Shown here one piece after another: positions 52,897 through 64,000 of a DNA stretch of 64,000 bases. This stretch comes from Sacculina carcini (Eukaryota; Arthropoda; Thecostraca; Sacculinidae): contig OU696570.1 of assembly GCA_916048095.2 (NCBI GenBank), forward strand, positions 4,456,518-4,520,517, written 5' to 3'. The notes beneath the pieces are model-generated. The model had not been told where the DNA came from and searched no databases. It saw only the letters and a list, made by a program, of their open reading frames with translations. The first letter of the stretch is position 1. Each line of letters starts with the position of its first letter. Position numbers and translations under genes: made by a program.

Positions 52897-55619
52897 ATAT
52901 ACTATACTATATACTAGACTCTAGCTCCTTAGTTCCTATATTCCATGTCTTAATGACACTCATTGTTGAGAAGCCAGTCTCGCAGAGGTAGGTTGAAGGG
53001 AAAGGGAGAAGAGTTTTCAGGGCAATTTCACTAAGCTCAAGATATTCTGCTTTCACTTTTATCCAAGAGGAAGCAAGTGATGTTGAAATTTCGAAACTTG
53101 TCTTCAAAACTTCGTCAGCAGCCAGGTCCAACAGTTTTTCTTCCAATGTGACACTTAGGTCAAAGTCATCTCTCAGTGGCATAAACGGATTTCGGATCCA
53201 TCCAGTCCCTCTCCGTTGATCTTCTTCTGCTGGAAAGTAATGCTGAAAACGATCTGCCAAATTAATCAAGTGTTCATTGATGACATTTCTTAGAGATGCA
53301 ACATTAAGGTCTTAGCCTGCATCGGCGACGAATGTTGCCAGTTGGTGAAACATGTCATAACAACCTCTTGACACTCGACTCTTCCATGCTTCTAGTTTCC
53401 GTTTTTGCCCATCGATCTTGTCTGCCATCGTAAAACACGCTGCCATCCTTCCTTGCATGGAAATGTTTAGATAATTAAAGATGCCAAATATATCAGCCAA
53501 ATAAGCCAGCTTGGCTAGCCAATCTACATCTAGGAACAATTGTGACCAATTTTTTTGTCCTGAAGAAACAAGACAAGTTCGTTTCGTAGCTCAACTACTC
53601 TTGACATAACTTTTCCCCTCAATAACCAACGTACATCGGCATGCAATAGGAGCTGTTTATGATCAGCTCCCATATCATCACATAATGCAGTGAATAGTCT
53701 CGAATTTAAGGCATTTGCTTTTACATGGTTCACAATTTTTACAACCTCACTGAGCACACTATTTAGTTCTGTTGACATTTTTTTGTTGCAGGACTCTCTC
53801 GGTGAAGGAAGCAGTGTGTTGACTTACATTCTGGGGCAAGTGCCTTGATCTGGGTAACCACTCCTGAATGCCGTCCTATCATTGCGGCAGCACCATCAGT
53901 GCATACGCCTACACAAGACTTGAAATCCAACCCACATTTGTTAACGATATAGTCGCTCACAGTCTTGAACACTTCAGAACTAGTTGTTTTTTTGGTAGTG
54001 AAGCAGAGAAAAAAACTCTTCTTTCAAATCACCCTCATGTTCACAGCGCACATACACCATCAGAACTGCTTGATTAGCAACGTCTGTACATTCGTCAAGC
54101 TGCAAAGAAAAGTACTTTGCTAATTTAATCTGCCCTATGAGCTGATCTTCCATATCGCGTGCCAGATCGTAAATTCGTCGAGCTATAGTGTCATTTGAAA
54201 GTGGAACCTGAGCCACTTTCCTTGCTGCTGCCTCACCCAGCATTTCTGTGCAAACATCTTTAATACAGCCTATCACTAGCGTCTCACCGATTGTGTATGG
54301 CTTTTTAGCTTTATCAACTCGAAGTGCTACTTTAAAAGAAGCCCGCAAAGCACTAGTTTTTATGTGTGACACTTCAAAGATCTGTTCCTGACGGCCTTTT
54401 AAATCAACATGCTTTCTTTCAAAGAACTCTTTCGACTTCGAACTCACTTCTTTATGTTTTGTATTTAAATGTCTTTTGAGGTTTGACGGCTTCATTGAGT
54501 CGATAGTCAACACATCTCCACAAATAACACACTGCGGTTTTGGCACTCCCCCATCATTCGTGGCTACAAAATCGAACTGAATGTATGAGGAATCATATTT
54601 CCGAGTAAAGCCAGTACGAATTCTCTTTGCCGGCAACACTTCGGTTTCAATTACATCGCTGTCATGTGCTTCAGAATTATTTGTGTGTTTAGCAACCGGA
54701 TGTCTTGGTCTAATAAACATGTCCATTGGGACTTGCTTTGCCATCTGTGAAAAACAAAAGCTGTTAAAGAAAATTGTAATTAATTTTATGTGCTGAAATA
54801 CAATTGATACTACTGTAGAACAAATACATCATAAAGTAATTATATCAAAAACAGTGAATTTAAAAAAAAAGACTTCGTTAAAAGTTTCACCTTTAAGTAA
54901 TAATTTGACCAGGGTTTAATGTAATCATAATTAAATAGCTTGGAACGTATTGAATCGACCAAGCTATGTTTCAATTTGTCTTGATTTGTGGATACACGAA
55001 TGGAACAAAGTAGATGGAAAAATGTGATGAGAGTACCTGGTTGTAAAATGTTCTTGGTAATAACATTAATAGGAAAACTAATGTTAGGATAAAGAGATTA
55101 TATAAAATATAAAATTTAATTACAAACATGTGCTCACAAATCACAATCACAATCACACAATCACAAGCTGCTCCACACATGTGGATCAGGTCTGCCAGAT
55201 GTTTGACATGCTTCATGGCTGCCACTCATAGTAAAAAAATGGTCAAATCTATTAATGGGATGCATACATCTACTGTTTCCAAAAATGAATAATTACCATA
55301 CTGTATTCTCATTCCAATTTTTTTAGGTAGATATGGTGTGACTGGTGGCTGAAAAATGTCACTGTTTTGCTGTTCAATATATCGCATTCGTTAGTTGTAT
55401 AGCTATGACTTTTAACCTGAGTGAGTAAATGAACAATGTAGCCATGATAATATAAAACTAAAATGAAAATGTAAAAAAAACCGTGTCAGATATTCCGGCA
55501 GTCTCCCGTGGCATGGAGTTTGACTACTGTTTCTTTCTTTTCTGGAAAATCTCCACGTACCGGTAGACGATGGCTCGCGTACCGTCACCGGTACGCGTAC
55601 CACACTTTGAGTAGCACTG
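52884..55619 (-). mobile_element. hAT DNA transposon, ZBED/SCAND3-like
   Basis: Minus strand. The right end reads CAGTGCTACTCAAAGTGTGG inward, a typical hAT terminal repeat. The flanking 8-mers are AACTAGAG (55620-55627) and AACTAGAC (52876-52883), 7 of 8 identical. The left terminal repeat is missing; a 27-bp palindrome lies there instead. Confidence 0.82.
52907..54744 (-). pseudogene. hAT transposase, BED finger type
   Basis: 254 residues are open from MAKQVPMDMF (54744-53980): a BED zinc finger (CVICGDVL...LKRHLNTKH, CX2C...HX4H) near residues 72-97, then LVIGCIKDVCTEML, PLSNDTIARRI and FSLQLDECTDVANQAVL with the first catalytic Asp. Further pieces in shifted frames are 53972-53763 (GVCTDGAAAMIGRHSGVV, second Asp), 53778-53530 (LLLHADVRWLLRGKVMSRV), 53539-53312 and 53269-52907 (FPSTYLCETGFSTM, the dimerisation end). 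Four frame changes make it inactive. Confidence 0.9.
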
Positions 55620-55627
55620 AACTAGAG

Positions 55628-57106
55628 GACTTGCGCTGTGAGAAAGATATGCAGGCTACTATGGCTGAATTACAGGTGTTAGAGTCTGTCGAGGAGCCCA
55701 AGCCCGATATAACAATGAATACACCGCTACGATCTCTGCAATGTGATGGTTCCAGTAAAGTGTTAAAGCCGGAAAATGTTGATGACATTCCCTTGAGATC
55801 CGTTGAGATACTGAAGCAAAGTTGTCTCTCTACAAACAATGGTTCACGTGGGGATGCTGTAGCGAGCTCTCTCCACCGACTTGCTGATTTGCTTTCAGAA
55901 CGACACAGTAGAGTGTCTCTTCCTCCTCCGGAGCCAGATGTATTTGATGGAGACATGCTTCAATTTCCGCTATGGTTGCGGCCATTTGAGTCTTGTGCTG
56001 AGTCACAGGTGAGTGGTGCTGATTGCCTGTATTTCTTCAGAAATATACAGAAGGAGAAGCAAGAAAAGTTAGCAGAGGATTTTTATCCGTGAGGACGGGT
56101 GAGTCGTTCAGACGAGCTAAGACACTCCTTGTAGAGAGATATGGTGATGAAGCGACCACATTTGATACATTCAGGGAGAAACTGTACAAGTGGCCTGTTA
56201 TTCATGAGCATGATGGTAGAGCTATAGCGAGGTTCTCTGATTTTTTGCAGTATTGTCTCAGCTTGTCGGAAGCAGTTCCCGCGCTCGGCTATCTTGATGA
56301 TCCGAGAGAAAGCCAGCGGCTGCTAAGAAAGTTGCCAGACTCTATCGTGCAGAAGTGGGCATTAGAAGTGGACAGTTGAAGAGCCGGAAAACGGTCTTCA
56401 TCAGTGTTTATGTATCCACCGTTTCATGTTTTTTTATGAATTCATTCAGAAAGAGGCACGCCTGGCATGTGACCCAATAACGTCGTTGCAAGCTGTAAAG
56501 AGGTCACCGAAGTAACGGTCGGGGAGAAATAGACGAGGTCATGTGAGTCTGTTTACTCAAGCTACTGGTGTACATGAGCTATCGTTCAAATCAAGAGATT
56601 TATGTTGTGTCTGTTGCGGAAGTCATGAGACTATATCTTGTCTTGATCTTCTTAAAATGAATGTTAAGGAACGGCAGCGTATTTTGAAGGAAAAGGGACT
56701 GTGTTTCATATATCTAAAAGGGGGACACCTTTTCAGAAAGTGCCCATCACAGTATAAATGCAGTGCGTGCAGTGGTCCGCATGCCCTTATATTGCATCAG
56801 GACAGCAGTGAGTTTATGTCTCCTTGTTGTGACCAGCGGCATTACATCGTGCGTTGTCCACGGTTCAAGTCGTTGTCTATCAAGGAACGTTGGAATCTCG
56901 TAAAGTCGAAGGGTCTATGGGCCATCTGCTTTAAACGTGACCATATAGGTAGTAATTGCACGAGGAAATATTCTTGTACCATTGACGGTTGTGGAAAGGC
57001 ACATAGCAGTTTTCTACATTTACCTATGAATCGTGAAACTCATGTCAAACCCAGAACCAGTCACTTCACATGTAGTCAGGGTCAAAAACTGGCGCTGTCC
57101 CTGTGA
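55628..57106 (+). pseudogene. gag: BEL/Pao Gag, capsid and zinc knuckles
   Basis: LPPPEPDVFDGDMLQFPLWL (near 55918) begins the conserved BEL Gag domain. It continues in a new frame (56023-56379: LLVERYGDEATTFDTFREKL, ALGYLDDPRESQRLLRKLPD). The knuckle region 56543-57106 has CCVCCGSHETISCLD, RQRILKEKGLCFIYLKGGH, FRKCPSQYKCSACSGPH. Stops at 56090, 56379 and others. Confidence 0.85.
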
Positions 57107-57591
57107 GGGTCAGATGTCCCGCATCTGACAATCATGTTGGCACTAATGCACTCCTTGACTCAGGTTCAAATTCATCTTACTGTACCGAAACCCTTTTCCA
57201 AGACGTTTGTGCCGAAGGAAAATCTCGGGCAATTGAGTTGACGACTATAACCCAGAGGAAGATGATAATTGAGTCGAAATCGACAAATCTGATTCTATCA
57301 GACGTGAAGGATACAAACTGTTCTCTCATTTCAGAGGTCACGGTCAGGCCGTCGTTGAATATTGATCTGTCAGGTTTAGCCTGCGATATCGAGGTTCACA
57401 AGTGGCGACATTTGAGTGATATAAGTATTCCGAAACTGGACGTTGGACAAGTACACCTTTTGATTGGTCTAGATTGTTCCGATCTGTTCATACCTACAGA
57501 AATTCGAAGAGGGAGGTCAGGTGAGCCGTATGCAATGAAGACTCCTCTCGAATGGGCATTCATGGTCCTATATATGCTGGAATCACTATGA
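57103..57591 (+). pseudogene. BEL/Pao protease
   Basis: NALLDSGSNSSYCTETL is the aspartic protease active site; HLLIGLDCSDLFIPTEIRRG follows, as in BEL elements. 162 codons open. Confidence 0.85.
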
Positions 57592-57593
57592 GA

Positions 57594-59429
57594 TTATCGC
57601 ATTTTGTTCATGGTGGGCATATTTCGAACAACTTGGCTCGTATGTGGGATCTGGGAGATGCGCACTGCGAAACGACCGGAATGTCTCAAGACGATATGCA
57701 GGTGATGGAGTTGTGGAGCAAAAATAAAGAATTTGATGGTGTCCACTACACTTTGAATATTCCATTCAAGGCCGGCAACCCTTGTTTGGCAGATAATCGT
57801 ACACTGGCATAGACCCGCTTGTAGTCGCTAAAGAAGCGTCTAATCAAGTACCACACATTCAAAGATAGTTATTCCAAGGAAATACAGAAGCTAACTGAAT
57901 AGGGCTATGCCGAAGAAGTGCCCATTATTGATTTGAATCGATCAGATGGCAAGGTTTGGTACTTGCCTCATCATTCGATGGTAAAACCTAGAAAACCGGC
58001 TAAGATGGGTGTCGTTTTTGATTGTGCGGCCAAGTACAAACGGGTGTCTCTGAATGACTGTGTACATCAGGGTCCTGAGTTGTCTAACAAGCTGATTGGT
58101 GTCTTATTGCGATTCCGACAAGGTCCGATCGCGTTCGTAGCTGATATTAAAGCAATGTTCCATCAAGTTAAAGCAATTTGAAAGACCGAGATTCGTTGAG
58201 GTTTTGTGGTTCGAAGGCGACGATACCAATGGAGAGTGGAAAGAATACCGGATGACGTCACACCTATTCGGAGGGAATCGGAGCCCTAGCTGTGCGGCTT
58301 ACGCACTTCAAGAAGTAGCTCGCGAGTTTGTTAGTGAATATCCCCCAACTGTACTAAGCACTATTTTGAGAAATTTCTATTTCGATGATTGCTTAAAGAC
58401 AGAGAATTCTGCGTATGCGGCTGTTGAGGTGGCCAAGCAGCTCATGGAAATACTGTCGTTTCGAGGATTCAAGCTCACAAAGTGAGTTTCTAATTCTGCT
58501 GATTTATGAAAGATATACCAGAAGAGAGACGGGGAAGCTGTAATCAATCGCTTAATGTGAGTTTAGAGAAACTCTCGGTACAACGAGCCCTCGGTATGCT
58601 TTGGGATGTCGAACTGGACGTTTTCAAATTTGACATTCAAATTCAAGAGAAGCCGTGCACCAAAATAGGACTACTTAGCACTTTGAGTACTTTATACGAC
58701 CCTCTCGGATTTGTCAGTCCCTTTGTGCTGCCAGCAGGAAGGATGTTTCAGGAACTGTGTTGTCTGGATGTAGGCTGGGATAGCCAATTACCAGAGGGCA
58801 TAATGGAGCAATGGTTGAAGTGGACGAATGAGCTTACTGCTGTTGCTTCCTACAAAGTGCCCAGGTGTGTTAATGCAAGTGATGAGCCTGCAGTAACTTA
58901 CCAGCTTCACCACTTTTGTGACGCGTCAGAATACGGTTACGGTGCCGCTTCGTATATACGTACCGAACATGATGCACACGTTTGTTCTGTCAGGCTGGCT
59001 ATGGCCAAGGCCAGGCTGGCACCAATAAAGTGTGCCACTATCCCGCGCCTAGAATTGGCTGATGTGGTCGAGGCAGTCCGATTAGACAATTGTTTAGGAT
59101 CAGAACTCGATGTTCCTCTTCGTGAATCTGATTTCTGGACGGATGGTACCATTGTACTGTGGTATTTACAGAACAGCGTGAAAGGTTTTCAGACATATGT
59201 GGCAAATCGAGTAGCCAAGATCTCGGAGAACACGGTGCACACTCAATGTAATTACGTCACCAGCTGCGAGAATCCAGCAGATGATGCCTCTAGAGGACTC
59301 ACAGCGACAGAGCTTTTAATTAACAGCAGGTGGTTGAATGGACCGTCATTTCTGCATTCAACGAGTGATAAGTGGCCGAGACAACCTGCACTGAGATGCG
59401 CAGAGCTGTTATGCATTGTGGAAACATGA
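57594..59429 (+). pseudogene. pol: BEL/Pao RT and RNase H region
   Basis: Pieces 57918-58181 (VWYLPHHSMVKPRKPAKMGV, VFDCAAKYKRVSLND, FVADIKAMFHQVK), 58204-58485 (YRMTSHLFGGNRSPSCA and catalytic FYFDDCLK) and 58506-59429 (LYDPLGFVSPFVLPAGRM, HHFCDASEYGYGAASYIR, IPRLELADVVEA, FWTDGTIVLWYLQN). Frames change and stops occur at 57812 and 58181. Confidence 0.88.
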
Positions 59430-59553
59430 ATAAATCCTGTTGTGTATGCAATCAAGACAGAATAAGATCATACTGGCAAGTTACTAACCCATTTTTCTTC
59501 TTGGCACCAATGAAAAGAGCTATAGCCTGGATGCTAAGATTTGGAGACCTGCG

Positions 59554-60396
59554 ATGCGTAAGAGACCTTTTAGTCATGACCCTTTGTCAGTGGATGAACT
59601 GGAAAACTCCGAGAAATGGATTGTTATTTACGCCCAGAAGTCTTTGAATTCGGATGAAACAAGTATATTGAAGCGATTAGATCCGATGTTGTCAAATCGT
59701 GGAGTACTTGTTGTAGGAGGCAGGACTCAATACGCGAAAATCGAAGATCATGCGAAGCATCAGATAATCTTGCATGGAGATCACCATGTGTCAAAATGCA
59801 TACTATATGAAATACATAATCTATTTGGACATTGTGGCTCAGAGAGACCGCATACAGAGAGCAGAAAACGATTCTGGATATTGAGAGGTCGCAGACTTGC
59901 AAAAAAGATAGTTTTTGAATGTGTCACTTGTAGAATATTGAGGGGCAGTTTCAGGTATCAGAAGATGGCTAATCTTCCTGAATGTCGACTAACACCTTAC
60001 GAAGCACCGTTCACGAGAGTTGGAATCGACTATTTTGGTCCCTTTGTGGTAAAAAGGGGGATATCTGAAGTCAAACGATACGGACGTATATTTAATTGTA
60101 TGGATATCAAGGCAGTACATATAGAGGTTGCTCATTCGCTAGATACTGATAGCTTCATCAACGCAGTAGAACGATTCACTGCAAGAAGAGGTGATCCCGT
60201 CGATATTTGGTCCGATAATGGTACTAACTTTGTCGGTGAGCAACGGGAACTATCTCGAGCTGTGAAGTTATGGAACTTGGAAAAAATTCAGGATCACCTG
60301 TCGAAGAAAGAAATAAAGTGGCATTTTAACCCACCGGAAGCATCACATCATGGAGCCGTAGGGAGAGGCAGATTCGTACTGTACGAGCTGTACTAG
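59554..60396 (+). pseudogene. BEL/Pao integrase
   Basis: 280 codons: HHVSKCILYEIHNLFGHCGS zinc region with CVTCRIL, then VGIDYFGPFVV, WSDNGTNFVGEQREL and FNPPEASHHGAVGRG (the Glu lies beyond, in a shifted frame). Confidence 0.86.
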
Positions 60397-60703
60397 ATGG
60401 TATCGTTAAACAACAAAGGATGGACGATGAGACTTTACTAACCGTGGTGACGATGGCTGAAGAGATCGTGAATAGTAGACCTCTAACCAAGGCTTCTGAT
60501 GATCCTACGGACGACAACAACAGATGACAACAACAGTCGACAACAGACCGATAACACCAAATGACATATTGATTCAGCGGTCAGGACCAATTTTTCCTAA
60601 ACTGAGTTTCGATCCAAAGAATGCATTTAGGCGTCGTTGGAAGCAATCACAATATCTTGCTGACTTAATCTGGAGACGATAGATTCGAGAGTACCTGCCG
60701 TGC

Positions 60704-60964
60704 TTGCAGGAACGGCAGAAGTGGAAAACCAAACAGCCGAATATGGAGACGGGTGATTTAGTATTGTTACGACAAGAGGTGACTCCCAGAAATAGATGGC
60801 CTTTTGGGTTTGTCAGAGAGGTTCACAAGAGTCGCGAACAGTTAGTTCGTTCTGTATCAATTAGAACGGGTACCGGAATTTATGTACGACCCATTACAAA
60901 AATATGTGTACTGGAAGTAAAGAGGCTGATTCTTTATTGTCATTGTTTTTGTTGTATATGTTTG
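60704..60964 (+). pseudogene. BEL/Pao C-terminal domain
   Basis: NMETGDLVLLRQEVTPRNRW, PFGFVREVHKS and GIYVRPITKICVLE match the module that ends BEL Pol proteins (DUF5641-like). The WRRRY-type region just upstream is frameshifted. Confidence 0.8.
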
Positions 60965-60967
60965 TGA

Positions 60968-61947
60968 AGCTACTGTTGCATTCAGTTGCCTGTTGGCGTT
61001 TAGTTGATTAAACGTGTGTTGCGCTGCTGCTCTTATCACAATCACGATCAGTGACCACAGTGACCCGAGTGGACTCCGATCTTTTGTATTGCGTTGCTTA
61101 TTTACATGGTATTAAACTTACGGTGGACACTGGTAGTGTTTTTGTGATGTATTGTCAGTTCACCCTTGTTGTATTGAATCGGAGAGGACACTTATGGAGG
61201 TTTCGGTACTCATTATTTTTCATGTATATGTTGGGTTTAGCGTTGTCCTGGCGTTGTGTTTGAGTGCAAGTGTTGCACTGGGGCCGGTGTAACGCCTGGC
61301 CAAACTTTGCTGTGTTATTTTGTCTTGTCGTTCTTGTCTGGCAACGCAGCGCCTATATCTGGCAGCCTGTGCACGTGCTTTGCCGCGTATTATGTGTGTT
61401 GCCCATGGAGTAGAGATTTTGTGTCTGAGATTGTGTGCCTGAGAGTTGTGCCTGTTTGCGCCACGTTACACCCAAGAGAGGTCAGAAAATGTAAGTTATG
61501 GTCATGTTTATGATTGTTTATGATTTTGATGGTCATTTTGCTGTATTATATGCAAATGATATGCAGAAATCACGTGTGTTCTTCGTTGTCTTTCTTCTTC
61601 CGCACTTGATTTATTGTATTCATGAGTATGTTTTTTACGTTGTTTCTTGTGTTTTATGCCCAGTTGAACCGCTACGCTACGCTACGCATCATTACACCAC
61701 ACCGGAGTGCACGGAAAAATATTGTGGTATCAAACAAATGGCTTCTGATTCGTCTAAATAACGTAGTGTACGTTACAAACCAGCCTAACCTAACTTTACT
61801 ATTCCTTTTCCGTCATATCCTCTACGATGAAAACAACCGTGAAACGTGCCACTCTATTCCATATTAATAAGACAACAACATTCAACGCCTGAAACATAAC
61901 CCAAATGATAGTGGTTAATAAATATACATTAGCAAGGTTGATTACAC
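60968..61947. other. No gene recognised
   Basis: Short frames only. It may include the BEL 3' UTR and LTR, but no 5' partner is visible. Confidence 0.4.
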
Positions 61948-62395
61948 TGTGGTGTGATCGTGTGCAGTGAGAGAGAGTGTGTGAAACATTGTGAGTGCTT
62001 GAACGTGTTACTGTGTCTATGTGTGATCGTGTATGGTTGAATTGTATATTGCGTGCGAGAGTGTGTGAGCGAGTATGTATAGCTGTGTCGGTGAGTGTGT
62101 GCAGTTTTTTCGGTGTGTGTGTGTGTGTGTGCGTATGCGCTTGTCGAGTATGCATGCTCCGCGGCGGCGAGCGATTGACCGGCTCGCCGCTGATTTGTTG
62201 TTGAGGGGGTTAGGACTGTGCATGTGTGTGTGTGTGTGTGTGTGTATGTGTCTTCTCCCGTGTGTCACGGTGTGAGCTGAGAGTCGGTTTGGAGGTGTTG
62301 TCTGGAATGGTGTGACGTCTTGTAGGCGTGCGATGGGCGGTTATGCCCACGCGCACCTATCTGTTAATATATCACTTAGAATTGTGTTTGTTACA
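61948..62395 (+). repeat. 5' LTR of element F
   Basis: TGTGGTGTGATCGTG...GTTTGTTACA. Confidence 0.88.
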
Positions 62396-63085
62396 AGCAG
62401 TTTCGGCTTTTTTTATTTGGAATTATTGTTTGTCTACGACCCGGCTTCAACAGGAGAGATAGTGCCCTCCAGTATTAGTAGCGGCCTGGAGCACATGGTG
62501 GAGGTGCTCGGCGGCGTGTCAGGTTGGTGTGCAGGGGGACGACAAGAGAGCATGGAGCCGGAAGGTGGCAGCGTTGGAGCTGCGGCCGAGGGTTGCTCGT
62601 CGTCCGCCTGCACTGGTGTTAGACTCGTCGCCGGGCAGCTGGAAGATTGCTGATGGAGGCTGCTGGTGCTGGAGGGCAGGTGAGAGAGAGGTGCTGCTGA
62701 GGGCGGAGGAAGGAAACGAACGACGGCGACGGCGTGGCTTGCGTTAACGGCGACGTCCCGGCTGCTTGCGGCAGGGTGCTGAAGAGCACTGGAGTCGACA
62801 GGAGCATAGTGGATGCTGGGGTCGAAGTGTTGTGCCCTGCCGCGGAAACCGGTGATGAAGAGGACGGCAGGCTGCGGCGGATCACTGAAGAGCACGGGCG
62901 AGGCGGGGGCGTGGTGGATGCTGGGGCCTGACGTGTTGTGCTTCGCCTCAGCCAAGGTGTGCGTCTGGTGGAAGCCGTCGTCGAGTTAGGTTTTTTGTTC
63001 TGTTGATTTCTCTGGCTTGCGTATTTTGTTTACTGTTTAGTTGTCTACTGTTCAGTTTATTTGTTTATTTAAAAACAGGTGGAGG

Positions 63086-63513
63086 TGTGGTGTGATCGTG
63101 TGCAGTGAGAGAGAGTGTGTGTGTAAAAGATTGTGAGTGCGTGAACATGTTAGTGTGTCTATGTGCGATCGTGTATGGTTGAATTGTATATTGCGTGCGA
63201 GAGTGTGTGAGCGAGTGTGTATAGCTGTGTCGGTGAGTGTGTGTAGTTGTTTCAGTGTGTATGTGTGCGTATGCGTTTGTCGAGTATGCATGCCCCGCGT
63301 CGGCGAGCGATTGACTGGCTCGCCGGTGATTGGTTGTTGCGGCGGGTTAGGACTGTGCGTGTGTGTGTGTGTACTCCCGTGTGTCACGGTGTGAGCTGAG
63401 AGTCGGCTTGAGGTGTTTTCGGAAGTGGTGTGACGTCTTTTAGGCGCGCGTGGGGCGGTGATGCCCACGCGCACCTGTCTGTTAATATATATTAGATTTT
63501 TGTTTTCCTTTCA
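63086..63513 (+). repeat. 3' LTR of element F
   Basis: TGTGGTGTGATCGTG...TTTCCTTTCA; its last bases differ from the 5' copy. Confidence 0.85.
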
Positions 63514-63514
63514 A

Positions 63515-63655
63515 AGCTCCTTCTAATGATTGTATTTAAATGGCTGTACAGATTGTCGAACACAAATTTTTGAGCGAAATAAGCATATTTTTGTCATCTT
63601 TCGCTAAATTTGTAATTTTCATGTGGTATTTGCGGCACTATACCCTATTTGGTAT
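63515..63655 (+). repeat. Dispersed repeat R, copy 2
   Basis: Second copy of the repeat at 51184-51325. It starts directly after element F. Confidence 0.83.
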
Positions 63656-64000
63656 AAACCTTATTTGCGCATCGCAAGCAAAGCAAGCAATAGTGCGCTA
63701 CGCAAAATGGAGGCGGAGCTAACAGGCGCGTTCCCTTCATTGCAATACTGGCGCTCTCTAACGGCGGAAAGTGTAACTAACCTAACATAACCCAACTGTT
63801 GTGTGTGTAAGCGTATGAGCGCCATAACACTAGAGACGTATATGTTATTGCGTGACCTGTCAAGGTCACAGGCACTTGTGTGTGCGTTCATGTATGTGTG
63901 CGTGCTAGTCAGTGTGATTCGTGTTGCGGACCTGTGAAGTCATAGTGTGATCGTATTGTGTGGTGGTTTGTGTGTGTGTGCATATAATAGAATTGTATCA
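63656..64000. other. No gene recognised
   Basis: Short ORFs only; TG-rich at the end. Confidence 0.45.

Larger units (their letters stand above)
52671..60964 (+). mobile_element. BEL/Pao retrotransposon split by hAT
   Basis: Gag, protease, RT, RNase H, integrase and the BEL C-terminal domain are present in order but broken in many places. A 2.7-kb hAT transposon lies in the gag coiled-coil (52884-55619). LTRs were not identified. Confidence 0.88.
61948..63513 (+). mobile_element. Non-autonomous LTR element F
   Basis: LTRs 61948-62395 and 63086-63513. After the 5' LTR stands AGCAGTTTCGGC (62396-62407), the tRNA-Phe complement with two mismatches. The interior is related to A, B and D, with AACAGGTGGAGG before the 3' LTR. 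No gag or pol. No clear target duplication (TACAC left, AAGCT right). Confidence 0.88.

Noticed and set aside
61051..61761. Several short ORFs after the BEL element
   Set aside because: No recognisable domains; likely chance frames in UTR or LTR sequence.

Overview
The window is a eukaryotic, almost certainly invertebrate metazoan, transposon graveyard. I found no convincing host protein gene, rRNA, tRNA gene or CRISPR. The evidence for an animal is the mix of element types: L2/CR1-like, I-type and restriction-endonuclease (RLE) LINEs, Ty3/gypsy and BEL/Pao LTR elements, a BED-finger hAT transposon of the ZBED/SCAND3 type, Helitron-like ends and long (CA)n/(TG)n tracts. Two LTR-element primer sites also match animal tRNA-Phe and tRNA-Ile sequences. 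I cannot name the species.

Layout: 1-3.2 kb is an AT-rich array of Helitron-like termini ending in (TA)n. 3.4-5.3 kb is a broken minus-strand LINE. From 5.3 to 34.1 kb one L2-like LINE (+ strand) can be followed in six pieces (5325-6174, 11417-11462, 12633-14572, 22797-22931, 29411-29578, 33952-34138). It has been split by a Ty3/gypsy element (6175-11412), a non-autonomous LTR element A (11463-12627), an I-type LINE region that itself holds LTR elements B and C (14573-22796), LTR element E2 (22932-29405, with another L2 copy inside its 3' LTR) and LTR element G3 (29579-33946). Element D (34144-35717) follows. 37-42 kb holds two more L2-like LINEs and an array of L2 3' tails. 42.1-45.6 kb is a GC-rich RLE-type LINE. 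45.7-49.8 kb has a CR1-like and another L2-like LINE. 51.9-63.5 kb holds non-autonomous elements E and F around a BEL/Pao element that a hAT transposon has split.

The most interesting system is one LTR-retrotransposon lineage: autonomous C, E2 and G3, and non-autonomous A, B, D, E and F. In place of the usual TGG... primer-binding site, the 12 bases directly after the LTR are the exact complement of tRNA nucleotides 1-12. In C, E2, A, B, D and E this is tRNA-Phe, in F it is a two-mismatch version, and in G3 it is tRNA-Ile. Gag starts 15-21 bases from the LTR. Gag and pol overlap at a GGGAAAC slippery heptamer followed, 5-6 nt later, by a 10-11 bp stem-loop in all three autonomous copies. Element C has intact gag and pol, a perfect 5-bp target duplication and LTRs that differ by only three substitutions and one CA unit, so it may be recently active and could mobilise the coding-less elements, whose LTR 3' halves resemble its own.

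A second notable object is the RLE LINE. Its ORF begins with a nuclear-receptor-type C4 double zinc finger, followed by a PHD finger and then the reverse transcriptase.
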